In this document: positions 23,397 through 35,559 of the stretch, piece after piece
Position numbering within the stretch: position 1 is the first letter of the stretch
How the letters are laid out: each line of letters begins with the position of its first letter
From: Dastarcus helophoroides
Lineage: Eukaryota > Arthropoda > Insecta > Coleoptera > Bothrideridae
Reading direction: 5' to 3'
Length of the DNA stretch: 64,000 nucleotides
Assembly (NCBI GenBank): GCA_028583605.1
Contig: CM053337.1
Span: 19,674,488-19,738,487, forward strand
Program-made: the position numbers and the translations under genes
The notes under the pieces: model-generated
What the model was told of the DNA's origin: nothing
Database searches by the model: none
Seen by the model: the letters and a program-made list of their open reading frames with translations, nothing else

Positions 23397-25086
23397 TCAA
23401 GGATTATGGAAAATGGAAATTTAAAAAAAAAGTCGTAATTTTTATAAAAACCCAATTCTTTAGAAAAGACTAAAATATTGTCAAAAAGTCAACATTTCGA
23501 GAAAAACAGAATTATTTAAAAAAGTTAACATTTTGAAAAAAGTCGAAATTTTCATTAGAAAAATTTTAAAATGTTTTCAAAAGGTCAATAAAGGTCGATA
23601 TTTCAAGAACAATTACAAAATTTAGAAAAGGACTCGAACATTTCAAAAATAAAGTGAAAGCTTTGAGAAAAAGGCAAAATTTTGAGGCGAAATTTTTAAA
23701 ATAATTAAAAAATTTCCCAAAAACCGAAATTTTCGAAAAGAGGGAAATTTCTGAAAAGTGGAGTTTAAAAAATAAAGCAAATTTTGAAAAATAAAGCAAA
23801 TTTTTAAAGTCGAAGTTGCAAAAAACGTCGAACATTTTTAATGAAAAACTAGAAACTGGAACTTTTTTTATATTTGAAATTTTCAAAAAGCGGAATTCTT
23901 TAAAAAAGCTGGATTTTTTTGATAAAGTCAACAATTTTAAAAAGGTAGAAGTTTTTTAGTCGGTCTGCATTTCTAAAAAAAAAGTAACGATTTTAAAAAA
24001 GGTTGAGGTTTGCAGTCGACCAAACGTTTCAAAAAAAAAAATAGAAAATATTAAAAAAAAAGAGAAAGGTTCACAAAAAGAATAAAAACGAATGTTTGGT
24101 TAAATTTCAATTATTAAAAGAGTGGACATTTTTAACAAATAAAAAATTTTTTTAAAAATCATTTTAAAACACATTTTTTAAACAAAATTTAAAAAAATAT
24201 TGAAAATTTGAAAAAAAAAGTTGCATTTCCTCGTAGTCTAAAAACTCCGCTCATTAAACCAAATCATAAAATGATGCGGCACGTCATCAAGGTGTTAAAA
24301 TTTAAATTTTGAGAATAAGCCATTAGCAGTATAAAAATTTTGTAAGGAAAAATTCGAAAAAATCCAAATTCATGAACAAAAATTTTGAAAAAAATCAATC
24401 CTATTTTTTAAAAATCTAACTTTATTTAACAAGGAAGAATTTTAAGAAAATAAGTTGAAATTTTGATAAAAAAAACGATTTTCGAGAAAAAATCGAAAGG
24501 TGTAATTAGAAAGTCGAATTTGAAGAAAACAGTCGAAATTTTGTCATGTCCAGAAACAAATCGAAATTCCCAGAAAAGTGTATATTTAGAAAACAGTCGA
24601 AACTTTGATAAAAACTGAATTTTGAAAATAAACAGCAAAATTCTGAAAAAGATAAGTATTTTAAAAGCCGAAATTCCGATAAAAATGTCGAATTTTCTAG
24701 TATCGAAATTCTGAAAAGTTAAAATATAAAAAAAATCGAAAAAAGGCAATTTCAAAAAAGTTGGATTTTAAAGAAAAAGTCGACATTTTTTAGTGAACAG
24801 ATTTCGGAAAAAACGCAAATTTGAGAAAGTGAAATTTAAAAAAAGTCCAAATATTTAGGACAAGGCTATATTTTTGGATAAATGGACGAAATTTAAATCA
24901 AAAAACAAATGCTGATAAATGACGAAATTAAAAGATTAAATTTCTCGGGGGAAGCCAAAGTTTGAGCAAAAAGTCGAATTTTGAGAATAATGAAAATAAG
25001 AGAACGAATTTTGAAAGACCAACTGATATTTCTGGAAAAAGTCGTTTCGAAAAAAAATATTAATTTTGAAATCGAGAAATAAGATC
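23397..25086. repeat. Degenerate CGAAATTT DNA, duplicated segment B
   Basis: About the first 650 bp align in order with the degenerate DNA at about 19855-20560 and 20999-21140 (landmarks TTTTCAAA..CAATAAAGGTC, CTCGAACATTTCAAAAATAAA, TCAGTCGG/TAGTCGGT). This is an old tandem duplication. The rest is similar AT-rich sequence with no gene. Confidence 0.5.
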
Positions 25087-26080
25087 CTGGAACGGACTGG
25101 TCCTTGCTTCAAAAATTGATATACAAATCTTATCCCCTGAAATCAAGAAAAAAACACAACAACACTTGCTCTAACGCTTCAGAGAAAAACTCACTGAATT
25201 TCTCTGAAGCAAAATATAAAATACGAAATACGAAATACGAAATACGAAATACCAAATACAAAATACGAAATACGAAATACGAAATGCGAAATGCGAAATG
25301 CGAAATACGAAATACGAAATACGAAATACGAAATACAAAATACAAAATTCAAAAATTCAAAATACAAAATACAAAATACAAAATACCAAAATACAAAATA
25401 CAAAATACAAAATACAAAATTACAAAATACAAAATACAAAATACAAAATACAAAATACAAAATACAAAATACAAAATACAAAATACAAAATACAAAATAC
25501 AAAATACAAAATACAAAATACAAAATACAAAATACAAAATACAAAATACAAAATACAAAATACAAAATACAAAATACAAAATACAAAATACAAAATACAA
25601 AATACAAAATACAAAATACAAAATACAAAATACAAAATACAAAATACAAAATACAAAATACAAATACAAAATACAAAATACAAAATACAAAATACAAAAT
25701 ACAAAATACAAAATACAAAATACAAAATACAAAATACAAAATACAAATACAAAATACAAAATACAAAATACAAAATACAAAATACAAAATACAAAATACA
25801 AAATACAAAATACAAAATACAAAATACAAAATACAAAATACAAATACAAAATACAAAATACAAAATACAAAATACAAAATACAAAATACAAAATACAAAA
25901 TACAAAATACAAAATACAAAATACAAAATACCAAATACGAAATACGAAATACAAAATACAAAATAGACAGAGAAATATTCACTGAATTTCTTTGAAGATG
26001 ATAGCTTGGTTATCGAAACGCGTTAGAGCAACTGTTATGTTTTTTAATTTTTTTTTGGTTTCAGAGAAAAGATTTGTATA
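25087..26080 (-). mobile_element. Hairpin retroposon copy 3 with a microsatellite in its loop
   Basis: The left arm starts TGGAACGGACTGGTCCTTG and runs to CTGAATTTCTCTGAAG at about 25209. The right arm resumes at about 25966 with CTGAATTTCTTTGAAGATGA, then CGAAACGCGTTAGAGCAAC, and fades after GATTTGTATAC at 26080. The complete end is on the left; the right end is truncated. Between the arms sits a 7-bp tandem array, so the loop has expanded from a few bases to about 750. Confidence 0.82.
25211..25967. repeat. 7-bp (AAAATAC) microsatellite
   Basis: About 105 near-perfect units of AAAATAC. The outer units at both edges are AAATACG (25215-25340 and 25935-25955). The core is uniform AAAATAC with rare one-base-short units (AAATAC) at about 25660, 25745 and 25840. 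The six-frame readings (NTKYKIQ repeats) are translations of the repeat, not protein. Confidence 0.96.
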
Positions 26081-26640
26081 CATACCCCTAGCAATGACTT
26101 TTGTAAATTCTTCGTAAATTAATTTTCTCTTGCCAGTTGCTTAAAATGTTTTCAAAAGTATCCCATTATAAATTCAGGACATCACTCCCGAGAACATATT
26201 TCATTTTTTTTTCTGGTGGAAATTCACGACTAAAATAGAAGGTGGAGTTATCTCGGAGGACGCCCACAACCCTAAGCGGCGGTCCGCAATTGGAGGCTGC
26301 CGAAAGGGATATTAGGGACAGCACAGGATGTATGATACTGTTATCTCTGGACCTCTGTTTCCGTCCCTTATCCGGCAGCGTAAGGCCGAACGAGACGAGC
26401 TACTGAAACGTTATCATCATAAACAAGAGTTTGCAATTTACCAATTAACACTTTTCGTTGCATAAAAGAAATTTCTCCGACTGGACGTTTGATAAGGCTT
26501 TAGTTTGTGAAAAAAGGTAAAAGTGGTGTTGTGCAATTAGTGCAATTAGTACAGTGAGGGCAAATCGGACACTCAAAAGCCAAGAGCCAGAAAAAAATGG
26601 TAAATATAAATATGCGATTACTTCAATGACATTTCATCTC
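26081..26640. promoter_or_regulatory. Unique GC-richer island with GATA-type sites; possible regulatory element or exon
   Basis: Isolated complex sequence among repeats. It holds TTATCT at 26248 and 26341, TTATCA at 26411 and TGATAAG at 26490, that is four WGATAR matches within about 250 bp. A frame from about 26239 to the donor-like GTAAGG near 26381 is open (SRRTPTTLSGGPQLEAAERD) but unrecognised. A short stretch between an AG near 26553 and a GTAAATA near 26600 also looks exon-like. Candidate upstream control DNA of the TAL1-like gene, or an unannotated exon; neither is proven. Confidence 0.3.
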
Positions 26641-27825
26641 AATTTGGTTTGTAAGTTCAATTTAATCAGCGCAGAAAAATCCCTATTTTTTAAAAATTGT
26701 CTATTTTTCCTTCAAAATTTACCCATACTTTCAATTTCATTTGAAAAATTCGACAAGTTTCTCAATTGCAACATTTTTTTAAATCATAAGTTTTTTACTT
26801 TATCTTATTCTCGAAATTTCAATCTTTTTCAAGTCCGGCAATTGCAAAGTTTCATATTGTTTTCAAAATTTGTCTTTTCTTTCGAGGTTGTACAATTTTT
26901 TAAAGACTTCGATTTTATTTTACATTTTAAGGTTCTTTCAATTGTTATTTTCTCAAAATTTTAATTCATTCACTAAATTCGTGTTTTTTTTAAATCAAAA
27001 TTTAACTTCCTCTTGAAAATACACATGTTTCACGTAAAATATTGACTCCTTCCACAAAATTCGATTTTTTTTACAGGTTTTGACTTATTTTTGTCGAAAC
27101 TGGGCCGAAGAAATGTTAAATAAAATTAAAAAACATAATATTTCCGGTCAATAAGAGTTCACCATGAAGAATAATTTTTCTTTCTTTCAAATTTTTATTT
27201 TATTCTGAAAATTAACTTCTCTTAAAATCTAGCTTTATATAATAAACTTCGACAATTTATTCAATAATGTTTTCAAAGCTTCGAGTTTATTTTCGAAACT
27301 GGACGAGTTTCAAAACTTTACAAATCTTCTTAAAATTCTCTCTCAATTTTAAATTTCGAGGTTTATTTACTTAAAATTTGACTCTCAGGAAAACTTCGAT
27401 TTTTTTCTTGCTATTTTGATTTGTTTTTTCAATTTCAGTCCTTTTCTAGATTTCTTCATTTTTTCAAAATTTGAATATTTCTAGAAATTTTCAATTTTCG
27501 ACGTTCTGTTTTGGAAATTTCGTTTTCCCCTCAAAAACGTTGTTTTCTGGAAATTTCGACTTTTCTAAAAATGTTGACTTGAAGTTAAAATTTTGATTTT
27601 ATTTTGAAATTTTGACCTTTTTCTCGAAATATTTTATTCTACTCGAAAGGTTTATTTTAAATTTTGACTCTAAATCCAAAAAAATTAATAATTTTGTAAT
27701 TGTAGATTCTTCTTAAACTCGCCTTTTCCCCAATTTTTTCTTAAATTTCTTTCTTAAAAATTCTTAATAATTCGATCTGATATTGCAAATTTTGGCTTTT
27801 ACTAAAAATGTCCAAATTTTTTTTG
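26640..27825. repeat. Degenerate TTCGAAATTT DNA (opposite strand bias)
   Basis: T-rich on the + strand with words TTTTCAAAATTTG, TCTCGAAATTTC and TTCGACTTTT, the complement-style counterpart of 19650-21140. The frame at 26554-26964 is low-complexity and not a gene. Confidence 0.55.
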
Positions 27826-28091
27826 AAATTTCCATTTTGATGGAACGGACTGGTCCTTGGTTATCTTCAAAAATTGAAACACAGAACTTGTCCCCTGAAA
27901 CCAAGAAAGATTAAAAAACACAACAAAGGTTGCTCTAACGCGTTTCAACAGGCAAGCTGTCATCTTCAGAGAGAAACTGTCTGAAGATGACAGCTTGGCT
28001 GTCGAAACGCGTTAGAGCAATCTTTGTTGTGTTTTTTAATCTTTCTTGGTTTCAAAGGACAAGTTCTGTGTTTCAATTTTTAAAATTTCCA
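27826..28091 (-). mobile_element. Hairpin retroposon copy 4, near-complete palindrome with 9-bp target duplication
   Basis: Element 27841-28082. The left end TGGAACGGACTGGTCC is preceded by a short T run (27835-27838). The arms (GAAACCAAGAAAGATTAAAAA, CTCTAACGCGTTTC and their complements) fold with only a few loop bases near 27977. The right arm stops before the GGACCAGTCCGTTCC end. AAATTTCCA occurs at 27826-27834 and again at 28083-28091, directly flanking T run plus element. One complete end, one truncated end and a 9-bp duplication resemble LINE-type insertion. Confidence 0.85.
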
Positions 28092-28539
28092 ATCGAAATG
28101 TTGCTTCTTTTATCGAAATTTTAAAATTTTTTGCTATTGTGCTTTTTATAGAATTTTGTTTTTTGTAAAAATGCTTTTCAATCTCCAACTTTTTTCCTAC
28201 AATTCTTACTGTAAATTCGAAATTTCGATCCATGATTTTAATTTTATTTTGACATTTCGCACCTAATCCCGAAATTCTGACTTATTTTGCGAAATTTTGA
28301 GTCCGAGTTCTTCGGATTTTTCGTCAAAATTTCCACTTTTTTTTTCATTATGTCCATTTTAATTTTTGTAACAAATTTCGATTATAAAGCTGAAAGTTGA
28401 AGAACTATCTTGATTTTAATGTAATTGGAAACTTGAACTTTGCTTATCGAAACTTCGACTTCAGTTGTTTTCCCTAATTGTCCGTTTAAAAAACGAAAAC
28501 TTCGAATTTTTATAGAAATTTTGGTCCATAGAAGATTTC
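28092..28539. repeat. Degenerate CGAAATTT DNA
   Basis: T-rich low-complexity sequence of the same type as 26640-27825, with no gene. The minus-strand frame at 28036-28233 overlaps the hairpin element and is not coding. Confidence 0.5.
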
Positions 28540-28735
28540 ACCGCTTTAGCACATCGGCAATTAAACAAATAATTGCCTGAAACGTATTTCGCCAGCAGAA
28601 CTGGCATTTTCAAGCACAGTTCTGCTGGCGAAATACATATCGCGTAATTATTTGTTTAATTGCCGATGTGCTAAAGGGGTAAAACATTCTATGGACTTAA
28701 TTATAAGCCACAGTGTTTAGTTCAGTGCTCTAGAG
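28540..28735. mobile_element. Second type of hairpin element
   Basis: Long inverted repeat: GTCCATAGAAGATTTCACC..TAGCACATCGGCAATTAAA on the left pairs with TTTAATTGCCGATGTGCTA..GTAAAACATTCTATGGAC on the right. A smaller inner hairpin (GCCAGCAGAACTGG..CAGTTCTGCTGGC) lies in the centre. A flanking segment CTATGGACTTAATTATAAGCCACAG..CAGTGCTCTAGAGA recurs at about 56478-56525 without the hairpin. The sequence differs from the commoner hairpin family. Confidence 0.7.
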
Positions 28736-28781
28736 ACATTTTGGTCTTACTTTTTAAATTTCGACTTTTTAAAATTACTAC

Positions 28782-31700
28782 GCAAAATACGAAATACGAG
28801 ATACAAAATACCAAATACGAATACGAACTGCGAAATGCAATATATTGTATATTGTATTTCGTACAACATACAAAATACAGAATATACGAAATACAATATA
28901 CAAAATACAAAATATACAAAATACAGAATATACAAAATACAGAATATACAGAATACAGAATATACAAAATATAGAATACAAAATTTACGAAATACAAAAT
29001 ATACAAAACACAAAATATATAAAATACAAAATATACAAAATACAAAGTATACAAATTATACAAAAATATTCAAAATCGACAAAATATACAATATACAAAA
29101 TATTCAAAATAAACAAAATACAAAATATACAAATTATACAAAATCGACAAAATATATAAAATACAAAATATACAAAATACGAAATTAACAAAATACAAAA
29201 TGCAAATTATACAGAATATACAAAACAAACAAAATATGCAAAATAGACAAAATAAACAAATTATAAAAAATATACAAAATCGACATAATATACAATATAC
29301 AAAATATTCAAAATAAACAAAATACAAAATATGCAAAATGTATAAAATACAAAAAATACAAATTATACACAATCAACAGAATGTACAATATACAAAATAC
29401 AAAAAATACACGTACGAAGTACGAAATACTAAATACGAGATACGAAATACGAAGTATGAAATGCGAAATACGAAATCCGAAATTCGAAATACGAACTACA
29501 AAATACGAAATACAAAATACAATATAAAATATAGAATATACAAAATATACAAAATACAGAATATACGAAATACGAAATGCAAAATACGAAATACAATAAA
29601 CAATATACAAAATACAAAACACAGAATATACAAAATACCGAAAATAACAAATATAGAATACAAAATGTACAAAATACAAAATATATAAAATACAAAATAT
29701 ACCAAATACAAAATATGCAAAATATACAAATTATACAAATATCAAAAATATACAAATATATAAAATACTAAAATCAACAAAATGCAAATATACAAATATA
29801 CAAAATACAAAATATAATATCAAAATAACAAAATTACAAAATACAAAATTACAAATATACAAATAACAAAACATATTCAAATAATAACAAAATACAAAAT
29901 ATGCAAATATACAAATACAAATATACAAATCAACAAATATACAGAATACAAAATAACAAAATATAAATTACAAATAACAAAATATAGCAAAATACAAAAT
30001 AACAAATTATACAAATATCAACACAAATACTATTCAAATAAACTAAACAAATATCAAAATAATACAAAATATAAAATATACAAAAATACAAAATACAATA
30101 TAAAAATACAATACAAATACAAATATCAAAAATACGATAGAATAGAAATACGAAATTCGAAAAATACAAACTACAAATACGAAATACAAAATACAAATAA
30201 AATACAAATATACAAAATACAGAATACAAAAAAATTACAAAATACAAATACAAAATATACAAATACAAAATAAATAACAAAATACAAATACAAATACAAA
30301 ATACAAATATACAAAATAACAAATAATACAAATACAAATATACAAAATATACAAAATATACAAATTATACAAAATACCAAAATAATACAAATTATCACAA
30401 TATACAAAATATACAAATATCAAAATATACAAAATTATTCAAAATACAAAATATAAAATACAAAATATACAAAATACAAAATACAAAATAATACAAAATA
30501 CAAACATACAAAATATACAAATACAAAAATACTACAATATAAATTAAAATACAAAATATACATAATATACAAAAAAAATAGTACAAACATATAACAAATA
30601 TTAAAATACAAATATACAAATTATACAAAATATACAAAATCACAAAATAACAAATATACAAATATAAAATATCAAAATACAAAATATCAAATACTAAAAA
30701 TGTACACAAATATACAAAATACAAACTAAAAATACTATACAAATTACAAAATATACAAAATATAAAAAATACAAAACATACAAAAAATACAGGTACGAAG
30801 TACGAAATACTAAATACGAAGTATGAAATATGAAATTCGAAATACGAAACTACAATATACAAAATACAAAATATAAAATACAGAATATACGAAATACGAA
30901 ATGCAGAATACGAAATAAAAAATACAATATACAAAATACAAAATATACAGAATATATAAAATACAAAATCAACAAAATGCAAACTATACAGAATATACAA
31001 AATAGACAAAATATGCAAAATAAACAAAATATACAAAATATACAAAATTGACAAAATATACAACAAACAAAATATTCAAAATAAACAAAATACAAAATAT
31101 GCAAAATATATAAAATACAAAATATACATAATCAACAGAATATACAATATACAAAATATAAAATTTACAAAATACAAAATATACAAAAATGTACAAAATA
31201 CAAATTATACAAAATGCAAACTATTCAAAATACAAACTATACAAATTACAAAATATACAAAATATAAAATATACAAAATACAAAATATATAAAAAATACA
31301 CGTACGAAGTACGAAATATTAAATACGAAGTATGAAATACGAAATTCGAAATACGAACTACAAAATACGAAATACAAAATACAATATACAAAATACAGAA
31401 TACGCAGAATGTACAAAATACGAAATGCAAAATACGAAATACAAAATAAAATATACAAAATACGAAATAAAGAATATACAAAATACAGAATATACAAAAT
31501 ACAGAATATATCAAATACAGAATACAAAATATACAAAATATGCAAAATATACAAATTATACAAAATCGACAAAATAAACAAAATATACAAAATACAAAAT
31601 ATTCAAAATACAAAATATGCAAAATACCAAATATACAAAATACAAAATACAAAATGTACAGAAAATACAAAATACAAAATTAACAAAATACAAAATATAC

Positions 31701-32575
31701 ACTATAGAAAATGCAAACTATTTATAATATACAAAAAAGACAAAATGTGCAAAATAGAAAAAATATGTAAAATAGGAAAATATTCAAATTATACAAAATA
31801 TACAAAATCCACAAAATAAACAAAATATACAAAATACAAAATATTCAAAATACAAAATATGCAAAATACAAAATGTACAAAATATACAAAATACAAACTA
31901 TGCAAAATTCAAACTATTCAAAATATACAAAAAAGACAAAATATGCAAAATAGAAAAAATATACAAAATAGTAAAAATATTTAAATTATACAACATATAC
32001 AAAATCGACAAAATATACAATATACAAAATATTCAAAATAAACAAAATACCAAATATACAAATTATGCAAAATCGACAAAATATACAGTATACAAAATAT
32101 ACAAAGTCGACAAAATATACAAAATACACAATAGACAAAATACAAAATATACAAATTACAAAATATACGAAATATGCAAAATACAAAATATACGAAATAC
32201 AAAATCAACAAAATATACAAAATACAGACTATACAAAATGCAAATTATACGGAATATACAAAATATGCAAAATAGACAAAATATACAAATTATACAAAAT
32301 CGACAAAATATACAATATACAAAATATTCAAAATAAACTAAATACAAAATATGCAAAATATACAAAATATACAAATTATACAAAATATACCAAATCGACA
32401 GAATATACAAAATACAAAAAATTCAAAATATACAAAAAAAAAATAGAAAAAAAATGTAAAAAATACACAAAATACAAAAAAGACAAAAAAAAATACAAAA
32501 AATGCAAAATACAAAAAAATACAAAAATCACAAAAACTCAAAAAAACAAAAAAAAGAAAATACAAAAAACAGGAT
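28782..32575. repeat. ATACAAAATAT/ACAAAAT microsatellite field
   Basis: About 3.8 kb of words ATACAAAATATAC, AAATACGAAAT, AAAATACAG and ATACAAATACAA with drifting period (7-12 bp). CpG-containing blocks with CGTACGAAGTACGAAATA recur near 29410, 30792 and 31311 and mark a loose higher-order structure. It ends in A-rich AAAAAATACAAAAAA near 32570. All the NTKY/YFVF-type frames are translations of the repeat. Confidence 0.93.
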
Positions 32576-33035
32576 ACTGTATATTCTACTAAATATTAAA
32601 GCATATTTAAGGGCTTTTTATTATCAATAAATATTAGATTCGTTTCCACTCAATACCAGCATCCCAAAATGTAAAATGAAAAGGTAGATCAATATGACAA
32701 TTTATTTTCAAATATTTCCAATATTTTGACTGGTTTACTAGTGTGGGTTCGAACTACTCTATACATACTTCCTAGTTCAGTTTTCATTTCTGTCGGCAGT
32801 CTAAAAGACTTTTTTTTCTAAATCTCGATGTTTGTCCGAAAGTTGTAAGTTTAAAAAAATTATACTTCTTTCTAAAATGTCAACCTAAAATCGAAATTTC
32901 GAATTTAATCTCGAAATCGTGACAAACAAAAAATAACTTCGCTCACAAGTTTCGATGAGTATCTCGTCATTTCACGAATCTCACCTCTCGTCAAATGAAA
33001 ATTCAAGAGGGTCAATGTATTTTTTGTTATTTCAG
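32576..33035. other. Non-coding sequence upstream of the TAL1-like exon
   Basis: AT-rich with no repeat array. The last 15 bases before the acceptor (TTTTTGTTATTTCAG, ending 33035) form a good polypyrimidine tract. A 5' exon is therefore expected further upstream but not identified. Confidence 0.45.
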
Positions 33036-34371
33036 CCATTAATTACACCTATGTCAAACTCGCCGACGGAAATCGAATGGTCAAATGAAGGTGAATTTGT
33101 TGACCGCAACAGTGCATCTTCGTCACCAAATAATTTTCTACTTCATCACGATCATGACTCATTATCGGAAGAGGACGATTTTTCCGATGAGTTTTCAATA
33201 ATAGACAGCGACGATGAGAGGAGAATAGAACATCAAAGACACAATCATCAGCATGTTATACAGGTAAAAATAATATATATGTATAAACAAAAGTTATTCA
33301 CAATTAGTTCGAAAAACCATAATAATAATAATAAAGATGTAAAAAAAATTGAAATACAGAACTTGTCCCCTGAAACCAAGAAAGATTAAAAAAAACACAA
33401 CAAAGGTTGCTCTAACGCGTTTAGTCATCTTCAGAGAGTAGTTTCTCTCTGAAGATGACAGCTTGGCTGTCGAAACGCGTTAGAGCAACCTTTGTTGTGT
33501 TTTTTTAAATCTTTCTTGGTTTCAGGGGACAAGTTCTGTATTCCAATATTTGAAAATAACCAAGGACCAGTCCGTTCCACAAAAAAAAAATAATAAAGAT
33601 TTAGTTGCCAAGTTCATCTAATACTGGCAACATCCCCGATTTTGGAACACTTAGATAGAATATGACTAGCTGCCACAGTAACCAAATTTGCAAAACGATT
33701 GGTTGATCCATTCTTATAATATTTTTAACAGTCCATGTATGTATGTCTTCAGGTCATAAGTATAAAAAATCTTCCAGTTTTGCTATATTTTCAGGCCGCA
33801 ATCGATGTACCACAGAGGGGTGGTTTCGTGAAGAAAATATTCACCAACACTAGAGAAAGGTGGAGGCAGCAGAACGTCAGCGGGGCTTTCGGGGAATTAC
33901 GAAAATTAGTCCCCACCCATCCACCCGACAAGAAACTTTCCAAAAACGAAATACTGAGAATGGCCATCAAGTATTTAATTAGTCTCCGGTTTTTTAGTTT
34001 TTTACTCAACCAGAGGCATTTTTAGGTACATCCATTTGCTGACGAGCGTTCTGGAATGGCAAAATTCCCAAGATGTTGCAGTACACGTAAAATGTGAAGA
34101 GGTGAATGGCATCAGTAGAGCGAACAATTTTATATCCACCAATCAAACGCTTCGATTGCGCTCGCGAATACGCAGGGCGCCCATATTTTCCCATCATTTT
34201 TCGTTGTGCGATAGAAACGGTAACAATTTGCTGATGATAGCCCCCAACAATCATCTACCTTTTCGAAAGATAAGTGGATCCAATGACACCCAACCTGGCA
34301 ACCAAATTAAGCAAGAGTCGGAGGAATTTGGAAAGGAGAAAGAAGACGACAAAAAGGAGAAGCCAACTTAG
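33036..34371 (+). CDS. HLH3B: TAL1/SCL/HLH3B-family bHLH transcription factor
   Basis: Exons are 33036-33263, 33795-33970 and 34026-34371 (TAG), all with AG/GT borders. The first ATG in frame after the acceptor is 33051 ([10 protein letters not shown]); from it the three exons give 735 nt, 244 residues plus stop. An acidic N-terminal part ([20 protein letters not shown]) is followed by the bHLH: basic region [13 protein letters not shown], helix 1 [11 protein letters not shown], loop [14 protein letters not shown] and helix 2 [16 protein letters not shown]. This is diagnostic of the TAL/SCL subfamily, DNA-binding E-box factors that dimerise with E-proteins and work with GATA and LMO partners. 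The intron inside helix 2 is only 55 bp. Intron 33264-33794 contains a hairpin retroposon. The C-terminal tail is basic then Lys/Glu-rich. A 5' non-coding exon probably lies upstream. Confidence 0.9.
33327..33600 (+). mobile_element. Hairpin retroposon copy 5, with A-tail and 10-12 bp target duplication
   Basis: Inside the TAL1-like intron. The left end is truncated (starts in ATTGAAATACAGAAC). The right end is complete (GGACCAGTCCGTTCCAC) and followed by an A run at 33581-33590. TAATAAAGAT (12 bp if two leading A are counted) occurs at 33327-33338 and again at 33589-33600. The fold is nearly perfect. Orientation with A-tail on the + strand, truncation at the opposite end and a direct duplication match LINE-mediated insertion. 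Confidence 0.88.
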
Positions 34372-34964
34372 AGAAAAACTCTTAGATGAGTTTTCGTTGT
34401 GCAATAGTTAGTCTAGATTAATATAATCACTTACAAACGATTCTGTATTATGTCAGTTTGTTGTTAACAACCTTTTTCTCATCTAATGCAATTACTGGAT
34501 ACGATTTTTTACAGCTTTCAAACTTTCAGTTTCAAAGGGAGGTTTTTCAGTTTCAGATGGTGGTCTACTTGTAGGTTCTTAAGAGCTTGTAGCTACTTCA
34601 CAGTTTTAAATTGATTATCGTATCAGAAAAAAGTGACTAAGTTTCGAAAAAGGAGACAAAAAAGAGAAAGTGGATGTGGGGCATCTTTTGTGTGAATTGT
34701 CAAACATCCACCCTAGATAATGAAGATCGTGATCTCTATTTTACTCGATGATGTCTCAAGAATCAGATTTAACTTCTGGTGCAACTAAAATTAAGGATTT
34801 TTAAGATCCAGCTTTGCTTTTTTATTTTTGAAGAGAAAAACTTGCAATCAATTAAACGAACTTTTCTCTCCCATCTTTGTTTGTTAAAATAATCTATTAT
34901 ACCAAATCCTGCTATTCTATTTTCTTCTTGTTACCTCTAGGAGTAAGAACTGAGCAGCTAAGGC
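34372..34964. other. 3' flank of the TAL1-like gene
   Basis: Probable 3' UTR and intergenic DNA. No clear AATAAA is seen close to the stop. No repeat or other gene is recognised. Confidence 0.4.
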
Positions 34965-35510
34965 AGTCGTCGATGGCATCTCATCCAAGACATTTGCGAT
35001 TAACGCAGGGGTGCCTCAGGGGTCTGTTCTGTCTTCTACTCTATTTCTATTACACATAAACGATCTCTTAGCTTCAACTTCCAATCCTATATACAGCTAC
35101 GCAGATGATAGTAACCTTGTGTCATCTTTTTTCTTCAACAAACCATTATCTATCGCTGCATCAGATCGACTAAGGGAACAGCAAATACAAACGATCAATC
35201 GGTATCTCGAGATGTCTGGAATGGGGTAAAACCAATTTGGTCGACTTCAACGCTTCAAAAACTCAGGTTGCGGTTTTCTCTAAAAAAACATCAAGGGATA
35301 ATGCAACAAACATACTAATGGACGGTGAAATCCTCCCGATGGGATCTAATCTGTCTATTCTAGGAGTGAATGCGAGCATTAACTTCTCTTGGGACGATCA
35401 TGTGCCAAATATGCTTCTCAGAAGCTAGGTTTTCTTTTTAGAGCTAAAAAGCACTTCACGTCTCATTAGCTATTAACACTATACAAGGCTCAAGTTAGGC
35501 CAGCACTAAC
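34965..35510 (+). pseudogene. Jockey-like LINE reverse-transcriptase fragment (copy A)
   Basis: Short frames in different phases cover an RT palm segment: QGSVLSSTLFLLHINDLLAS, then SYADDSNL with the catalytic YADD box, then NASKTQVAVFSKKT and ILGVNASINFSWDDH. The 5' part of the RT, the endonuclease and the 3' end are missing, and several frameshifts and deletions are present compared with copy B at 37172-38285. It is a dead non-LTR retrotransposon fragment. Both of its borders are abrupt. Confidence 0.85.
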
Positions 35511-35559
35511 AACATTATTGTTGCTGGATGTTGCTAAAGTTTTTACGCCTCACTTCGTC

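Noticed and set aside
25200..25970. Regular repeats considered as a CRISPR-like array
   Set aside because: There are no spacers; units are contiguous 7-mers in eukaryotic DNA.
25104..25995. Frames of up to 293 codons with NTKYKIQ repeats on both strands
   Set aside because: A 7-bp repeat is open in all frames when its unit has no stop. The sequence is a microsatellite inside a transposon loop.
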